A stretch of 32,414 nt of DNA from Caulobacter sp. (GTDB taxonomy: Bacteria; Pseudomonadota; Alphaproteobacteria; Caulobacterales; Caulobacteraceae), in assembly GCA_030652755.1 (NCBI GenBank), contig JAUSPV010000194.1:1-32414 (forward strand), given 5' to 3'. Positions 26,874-32,414 of the stretch are shown piece by piece. The translations under genes and the position numbers were made by a program. The notes beneath the pieces were generated by a model. The model did no database searches, was not told the DNA's origin, and saw nothing but the letters and a program-made list of their open reading frames with translations. The first letter of the stretch is position 1; each line of letters begins with the position of its first letter.

Positions 26874-28319
26874 TCAGAGCAGGATGAGGGCGGCCAGTCC
26901 GAGGAACGACAGGAAGCCCATGAAATCGGTCACGAAGGTGACGAAGATCGGCGAGGACACCGCCGGGTCGCGGTCGAGCTTGTCGAGGGCGAGCGGAACG
27001 AGGATCCCGGACAGGGCGGCCATGAACAGGTTGATGACCAGGGCCAGGCCGATGGTCAGGCACAGCATGGGGTCCCGGAAGAACACCCAGGTGGCCAGGC
27101 CCATGATCACGGCCAGCACGCCGCCGTTGACCAGCCCGACCGCCATCTCCCGCAGAATAATGCGTACGGCGTTGGAAGCGTTCAGCTCGCGGCTGGCCAG
27201 CGCCCGCACGGCGACGGCCAGGGTCTGGGTGCCGGCGTTGCCGCCCAGAGACGCCACCACCGGCATCAGGATGGCCAGGGTGACCAGCTTGGCGATCTCG
27301 GCCTGGAAGACGCCGATGACGCTGGCGGCGAGCGCGGCGGTCAGGGTGTTGATGACCAGCCACGGCAGGCGGGAGCGGGCCACGTCCCAGACGCCGGCGT
27401 CGCGGCCGGCGTCGGACACGCCGGCCAGGGCCAGGATATCTTCCTCGCCCTCGTCCTGGATGACGCCGACGATGTCGTCGACGGTGATCTGGCCGACCAG
27501 CCGGCCGCCGGCGTCGACGACCGGCGCGCTGATCAGGTGGTATTTGTTGAAGGTGTAGCCGACCTCTTCCTGGTCCATGTCGACGGTGATCTCGGTCACC
27601 GGCCCCATGATCTCGGCCAGGCTGGTCTCGCGTCCGGCCCGCAGCAGCTGGCTGATCGCCGCCGCGCCAATCGGGCGCCAGGCGGGGTCGACGATGTAGA
27701 CGTCGAAGAACAGCTCCGGCAGGGCGTCGCCGGCGGTGCGGACATGGTCGATGGTCTGACCGACCGTCCAGAACTGCGGCGCGGCCAGCACCTCGCGCTG
27801 CATCAGGCGCCCGGCGGTCTCGTCGTCATAGGCCAGGGTCTGTTCGATGGCCGCGCGATCGGTCTCGTCCATGGCGGCGAGCACCTGGGCGCGCTTCTCG
27901 CCCTCCAGGTCGTCGACGACGTCGGCGGCGTCGTCGGAGTCGAGCTCCTCCAGCGCCCGGGCCAGGGCCGTCGGGGTCACCGTATCGAGCACCTCCTCGC
28001 GCAGGTTCTCGTCCAGTTCCGACAGCACCTCGGCGAGGGTCTCGGAGTCGAGGCAGGGGATGATCTCCTCGCGGTAGTCCGCGTTGAGGAAGCCCATCAG
28101 GTCGGCGACGTCTTCGGAGCGCAGCGCTCCGACCAGCTCGCGCAGCCGCTCGGCGTCGCCGCGATCGGCGGCGTCGATGACCATGTCGACGTATTCGGGA
28201 TTGAGGGCGTAGTCGTCGCCGAGGGCGAGGTCTTCGAGGTCCTCCGGGCGCTCGCCGTCTTCGACGAAGCGCCCGTGGGATTTGCCCCTCTCGTTCAGGT
28301 CGGCGTCTTCCCGGGACAT
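26874..28319 (-). CDS. mgtE: Magnesium transporter MgtE
   Basis: N-domain/CBS pair (RLMQREVLAAPQFWTVGQTIDHVRTAGD...), TM domain MPVVASLGGNAGTQTLAVAVRALASRELN, C-terminal DFMGFLSFLGLAALIL. Confidence 0.95.
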   Translation of the reverse strand: MSREDADLNERGKSHGRFVEDGERPEDLEDLALGDDYALNPEYVDMVIDAADRGDAERLRELVGALRSEDVADLMGFLNADYREEIIPCLDSETLAEVLSELDENLREEVLDTVTPTALARALEELDSDDAADVVDDLEGEKRAQVLAAMDETDRAAIEQTLAYDDETAGRLMQREVLAAPQFWTVGQTIDHVRTAGDALPELFFDVYIVDPAWRPIGAAAISQLLRAGRETSLAEIMGPVTEITVDMDQEEVGYTFNKYHLISAPVVDAGGRLVGQITVDDIVGVIQDEGEEDILALAGVSDAGRDAGVWDVARSRLPWLVINTLTAALAASVIGVFQAEIAKLVTLAILMPVVASLGGNAGTQTLAVAVRALASRELNASNAVRIILREMAVGLVNGGVLAVIMGLATWVFFRDPMLCLTIGLALVINLFMAALSGILVPLALDKLDRDPAVSSPIFVTFVTDFMGFLSFLGLAALILL

Positions 28320-28401
28320 GTCGGGGCCTCCTGTACGAACGGGTTGGTCCTAGAAGACTAGGTCCATTGGTTGGCGTGGTCGAGAGGCGGTGAGGACCCG
28401 C

Positions 28402-28488
28402 CCTGCTACGCCAAGGCTCCGCAGGGGGTCCTGCTTCGCCTGGTCACCTACGTCTTGTCCTGCGAAGCTCCGAGGGAGCAAAGCAGGA
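28402..28488. repeat. Pair of inverted stem/3x3 internal-loop/stem hairpins (REP-like) between tRNA-Leu and mgtE
   Basis: 28402-28425 cctgc-tac-gcc-aa-ggc-tcc-gcagg; 28458-28488 tcctgc-gaa-gctcc-gag-ggagc-aaa-gcagga. Confidence 0.65.
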
Positions 28489-28575
28489 TGGTGCGGTCGA
28501 GAAGACTCGAACTTCCACTCCGGTTAGGGAACAGCGACCTCAACGCTGCGCGTCTACCAATTCCGCCACGACCGC
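28489..28575 (-). tRNA. tRNA-Leu (anticodon GAG), CCA encoded
   Basis: Minus strand gcggtcgtggcggaattggtagacgcgcagcgttgaggtcgctg...gttcgagtcttctcgaccgcacca; anticodon loop ttGAGgt; long variable arm. Confidence 0.95.
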
Positions 28576-28715
28576 CCGTGGTGAGGCGCGGGGGTTAGCA
28601 AAAGCCGGACGCGATGGGAAGGGCCGTGTTGCGAGACGTGTCCGCGGCGGGCCTTTCGTCGCGCGCCGACAAGAGATGTTGGCGGAATCTTCGCGCTCCC
28701 CTAGAAGAACGGCTC

Positions 28716-29696
28716 ATGACGACATTGGCTCCGGGTATCGACGAGGTCCGCGCACGGACCTTCCCCTTTCCGCGCCGCCATTTCCTGTCCGCGCTGGATC
28801 TGAACGTCGTCGAGGCGGGCGCCCTGCTCGATCTCGCCGACACCTTCGTCGACCTCAATCGCCAGACCACCAAGAAGCTGGACCTGCTCAAGGGCCGCAC
28901 CCTGGTGAACATGTTCTTCGAGAACTCCACCCGCACCCAGGCCAGCTTCGAACTGGCCGGCAAGCGGCTGGGCGCCGACACCATGAACATGAGCGTCAAG
29001 ACCTCGTCGGTGGCCAAGGGTGAGACCCTGATCGACACGGCGGTGACTCTGAACGCCATGCGGCCGGACCTGCTGGTCGTGCGCCACGCCTCCTCCGGCG
29101 CCGCCGCCCTGCTGTCCCAGAAGGTCGGCTGCAGCGTGATCAACGCAGGCGACGGCCAGCACGAGCACCCGACGCAGGCGCTGCTGGACGCGCTGTCGAT
29201 GCGGCGGGCGTTCGGCAGTCTGGCGGGCCTGACCGTCGCCATCTGCGGCGACGTGATGCACAGCCGGGTGGCCCGGTCCAACGTCAACATGCTCGGCGTG
29301 CTGGGCGCGGAGGTGCGGCTGGTCGGCCCGCCGACCCTGATGCCGGCCGGCGCCGACCGCTGGGGCGCGACGGTGTTCCATGACCTTGAGAAGGGCATCG
29401 CCGGGGCCGACGTGGTGATGATGCTGCGCCTGCAGGTCGAGCGGATGCAGGGGGCGCTGGTCCCCTCGACCCGCGAGTATTTCCGTTACTGGGGCCTGGA
29501 CCGCGAGAAACTGAAGGCCGCCTCTGACAATGTGAAGGTCATGCACCCCGGTCCGATGAACCGGGGTGTCGAGATCGATTCGGACGTGGCGGACGACCCG
29601 GCGATCAGCCTGATCCAGGATCAGGTCGAGATGGGCGTCGCCGCCCGCATGGCCGTGCTGGCCTCTCTCTCCGCGCGACTGGACAACGACCGATGA
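28716..29696 (+). CDS. pyrB: Aspartate carbamoyltransferase catalytic subunit
   Basis: [26 protein letters not shown]...[23 protein letters not shown]...[12 protein letters not shown]. Confidence 0.97.
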   Translation: MTTLAPGIDEVRARTFPFPRRHFLSALDLNVVEAGALLDLADTFVDLNRQTTKKLDLLKGRTLVNMFFENSTRTQASFELAGKRLGADTMNMSVKTSSVAKGETLIDTAVTLNAMRPDLLVVRHASSGAAALLSQKVGCSVINAGDGQHEHPTQALLDALSMRRAFGSLAGLTVAICGDVMHSRVARSNVNMLGVLGAEVRLVGPPTLMPAGADRWGATVFHDLEKGIAGADVVMMLRLQVERMQGALVPSTREYFRYWGLDREKLKAASDNVKVMHPGPMNRGVEIDSDVADDPAISLIQDQVEMGVAARMAVLASLSARLDNDR

Positions 29697-30994
29697 GCCG
29701 CGCCCGCCCCTTCGCGTTCAACAACGCCCGGCTTGTCGATCCGGAGACCGGCTACGACGGCCCCGGCGCGGTGGTCGTATCGGGCGGCGTCATCGCCGAC
29801 ATCGCCCGGGGGCGGGACTTCACCGACCTGTCGTCGGATGTCCGGGTGATCGACTGCAACGGCGGCATGCTGGCGCCCGGGCTCGTGGACCTGCGGGTCA
29901 AGACCGGCGAGCCGGGGTCCGAGACCAAGGAAACCCTGCGCTCCGCCGCCCAGGCGGCTGCGGCGGGCGGCGTCACCTCCATCGTCGTGCAGCCCGACAC
30001 CGACCCGGCCGTGGACGATCCCTCGGTCGTCGACTTCATCCTGCGCCGGGCCCAGGACATCGAGAGCTGCCACATCCTGGCCGCCGGGGCGGCGACCAAG
30101 GGTCTGCGCGGCGAGCAGATGGCCGAGATCGGCCTGATGCGCGAGGCCGGCGCCCGCTACATCACCGACGTCGACAGGCCGATCATCGACTCCAAGGTCA
30201 TGCGGCGCATCCTCTCCTATGCCGCGTCGTTCGGCATGGCGCTGGCCCACCGGCCGCAGGATCCCTGGCTCAGCAAGGGCGCCGCCGCCACCGAGGGCGA
30301 GTTCGCGTCCCGCATGGGCCTGCCGTCCGCGCCGGCGGCGTCCGAGCGGATCGGGCTTGAGCGCGATCTGGCGCTCGCCGAGCTGTCCGGCGGCCGGCTG
30401 CTGGTCGACCAGATCACCTGCGGCGCGGCCCTGGAGGCGCTGGCCCGCGCCAAGAGCCGGGGCGTCAACGCCGTGGCCACCGCCTCGATCAACCATCTGA
30501 GCTTCAACGAGCTCGACATCGGCGATTACCGCACCTTCGCCCGGATGGATCCGCCGCTACGGGCCGAGGACGACCGTCAGGCGCTGATCGAGGCGCTGGC
30601 CAGCGGCCTGGTCGACATCGTCGTCTCGGCCCACGCCCCGGCCCCGGCCGAGGACAAACGCCTGCCGTTCGACGAGGCCACGCCCGGCGGGGTCGGGCTG
30701 GAGACCCTGCTGCCGGCCCTGCTGTCGCTGCACCACGACGGCCGCCTGCCGCTGGTCGACCTGATGAGGACCGTGACCCTGGCCCCGGCCCAGTTCCTGG
30801 GCCTGCCGACCGGCCGCCTGGCCTCCGGCGCGCCGGCCGACCTGGTGCTGTGCGACCTGAACGCGCCGGTGATCATCGACGCCGACAGGCTGGTCTCCAA
30901 GTCCAAGAACTCGCCCTTCGACGGCCGTCGCCTGCAGGGCCAGGTCGTGATGACCGTCTGCGGCGGCCGCATCGTCCACCGGCTCGCGGAATAG
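29693..30994 (+). CDS. Dihydroorotase-like protein PyrC' (predicted non-catalytic)
   Basis: Amidohydrolase/DHOase fold [54 protein letters not shown] overlap with pyrB; metal-ligand motifs degenerate. Confidence 0.9.
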   Translation: MSRARPFAFNNARLVDPETGYDGPGAVVVSGGVIADIARGRDFTDLSSDVRVIDCNGGMLAPGLVDLRVKTGEPGSETKETLRSAAQAAAAGGVTSIVVQPDTDPAVDDPSVVDFILRRAQDIESCHILAAGAATKGLRGEQMAEIGLMREAGARYITDVDRPIIDSKVMRRILSYAASFGMALAHRPQDPWLSKGAAATEGEFASRMGLPSAPAASERIGLERDLALAELSGGRLLVDQITCGAALEALARAKSRGVNAVATASINHLSFNELDIGDYRTFARMDPPLRAEDDRQALIEALASGLVDIVVSAHAPAPAEDKRLPFDEATPGGVGLETLLPALLSLHHDGRLPLVDLMRTVTLAPAQFLGLPTGRLASGAPADLVLCDLNAPVIIDADRLVSKSKNSPFDGRRLQGQVVMTVCGGRIVHRLAE

Positions 30995-31121
30995 GCAGGC
31001 GCCGGCGGCCCCACGGGCCCGATTGCGCATGGTCCACGCGCCAGCGATGATCGATTCGGCCAACGCCGCCCGGCGTTGAGCGAGTTCCACAAGAACAACT
31101 TTTGCGGTATCAGGGGCGGAC

Positions 31122-31769
31122 ATGGAAGATCTGGCGCAAACCGTCTGGCTGACGCTCGGGCTGATCGTCGTGGGAGGCTACCTCCTCGGCTCGATCCCGT
31201 TCGGCATGATCGCGACGCGGCTGGGCGGCGCGGGCGACATCCGCAAGATCGGCTCGGGCAACATCGGGGCGACCAACGTCCTGCGTTCCGGCCGCAAGGA
31301 CCTGGCCGCCATCACCCTGATCGGCGACGCCGGCAAGGGCGTGGTCGCGGTGCTGCTGGCCCGCTGGCTGACCAACGACACCGCCGCCATGGTCGCCATC
31401 GCCGGCGGGGCGGCCTTCGTCGGCCACCTGTTCCCGGTCTGGCTGAAGTTCAACGGCGGCAAGGGTGTGGCCACCTTCTATGGCGTGCTGCTTGCGGCGA
31501 TGTGGCCGGTCGGCCTGCTGGCGGCCCTGACCTGGCTGGCGATGGCGGCGCTGTTCCGCATGTCCTCGCTGGCCGCCCTGACCGCCGCCGCCCTGGCCCC
31601 GCTGTTCGCCTTCGCGACCGACCAGCCCTATCCGATGATCCTGCTGTCGGCCTTCATGGCCGTGCTGATCTTCATCAGGCACCACCAGAACATCTCCCGC
31701 CTGCTCAAGGGCCAGGAGCCGAAGATCGGGGCGAAGACGGACGCCGCCCCGACGCCCGGGACGCCGTGA
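31122..31769 (+). CDS. plsY: Glycerol-3-phosphate acyltransferase PlsY
   Basis: GGYLLGSIPFGMIATRLGGAGDIRKIGSGNIGATNVLRSGRK...GDAGKGVVAVLLARWL...FNGGKGVATFYGV. Confidence 0.96.
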   Translation: MEDLAQTVWLTLGLIVVGGYLLGSIPFGMIATRLGGAGDIRKIGSGNIGATNVLRSGRKDLAAITLIGDAGKGVVAVLLARWLTNDTAAMVAIAGGAAFVGHLFPVWLKFNGGKGVATFYGVLLAAMWPVGLLAALTWLAMAALFRMSSLAALTAAALAPLFAFATDQPYPMILLSAFMAVLIFIRHHQNISRLLKGQEPKIGAKTDAAPTPGTP

Positions 31770-32414
31770 CGGCCGCGCCGCCGACCGACGCGGAGCGTCT
31801 GGCCTGGTTGCGGCTGGCCAGGACGCCCAATGTCGGACCGGTGGCGTTCGATCATCTCACGACCCGCTTCGGCTCGGCGCAAGCGGCGCTGGACGCCCTG
31901 CCCCGCCTGGTCCAGCGCGGCGCGGTTCCGCAGCCGCCGTCCGCCGACGACGCCCGGCGCGAGCTGGAGGCCGGCGACCGCCTCGGCGCGCGGCTTATTC
32001 TCTGCCGCGAGTCCGGCTTTCCACCGTTGCTGGCCGCGCTCGACCCGCCGCCGCCGCTGATCTGGGTGCTGGGCGATGCGGCGGTTCTGTCGCGCCCGAC
32101 CGTCGGCGTGGTCGGCGCGCGCGTCGCCTCGGCCGCCGGCCAGCGCTTCGCCCGCGCCCTGGCGCTGGAGCTCGGCAAAGCCGGGCTGGTGGTGGTCTCG
32201 GGCCTGGCGCGCGGCATTGACGGCGCGGCGCACGAAGGGGCGCTGGAGACCGGCACGGTGGCGGTGCTGGGCGGCGGCGTGGGCGACATCTACCCGCCCG
32301 AACACGCCGATCTGCACGCCCGCATCGCCGCGCGCGGCGCCATCGTCTCCGAGAGCCGGCCGGACCATCGCGCCCAGGCCCGCGACTTTCCGCGCCGCAA
32401 CCGGCTGATCAGCG
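31766..32414 (+). CDS. dprA: DNA-processing protein DprA, N-terminal part (3' truncated by window edge)
   Basis: GTG start overlapping plsY stop (GTGA); VGVVGARVASAAGQRFARALALELGKAGLVVVSGLARGIDGAAHEGALETGTVAVLGGGVGDIYPPEHADL...ARDFPRRNRLIS. Confidence 0.95.
   Translation, partial: MTAAPPTDAERLAWLRLARTPNVGPVAFDHLTTRFGSAQAALDALPRLVQRGAVPQPPSADDARRELEAGDRLGARLILCRESGFPPLLAALDPPPPLIWVLGDAAVLSRPTVGVVGARVASAAGQRFARALALELGKAGLVVVSGLARGIDGAAHEGALETGTVAVLGGGVGDIYPPEHADLHARIAARGAIVSESRPDHRAQARDFPRRNRLIS

Noticed and set aside
26763-28361. 532-aa plus-strand ORF
   Set aside because: Antisense shadow of mgtE
31062-31077. aacgccg-cc-cggcgtt hairpin upstream of plsY as a terminator
   Set aside because: Short, no T-tract, not distinguishable from background in high-GC DNA

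Overview
This is a 32.4 kb high-GC chromosomal window from an alphaproteobacterium, most likely Caulobacterales. The evidence is the MipZ and SpmX orthologs and a possible PhaR-type phasin promoter. Nearly all of it is ordinary single-copy chromosomal coding sequence: clpA 3' end, a MASE1-type hybrid histidine kinase, aldo/keto reductase, HIT protein, glycerophosphodiesterase, RidA, phasin, D,D-carboxypeptidase with SPOR domain, DnaJ-domain protein, mipZ, panC, DUF1489, leucine/isovalerate catabolism genes (mccA, liuC-like, mccB, ivd), serine hydrolase, cNMP-patatin, tam, DUF3617, DUF3574 lipoprotein, an HTH-AbrB/PIN toxin-antitoxin pair, spmX, mgtE, tRNA-Leu(GAG), pyrB-pyrC', plsY and the dprA 5' part. 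I found no CRISPR array, prophage or transposase. The observations most worth a second look are: (1) a membrane-anchored protein built from 13/9/11-residue MATKADL repeats, which fit heptad+hexad and nonad 'alpha/beta coiled coil' periodicities, behind a near-consensus LexA box; (2) a 23-codon micro-ORF with an almost perfect extended Shine-Dalgarno, followed by a 30-bp perfect palindrome; (3) a dihydroorotase homolog with its metal-binding histidines replaced, coupled to pyrB; (4) an SpmX lysozyme domain lacking the catalytic Asp, with a sigma-54 promoter match upstream; (5) two PhaR-like operators ahead of the phasin gene; (6) paired GANTC sites ahead of mipZ; (7) several REP/BIME-like families arranged as paired hairpins. 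All calls come from reading the sequence; no database search was run.
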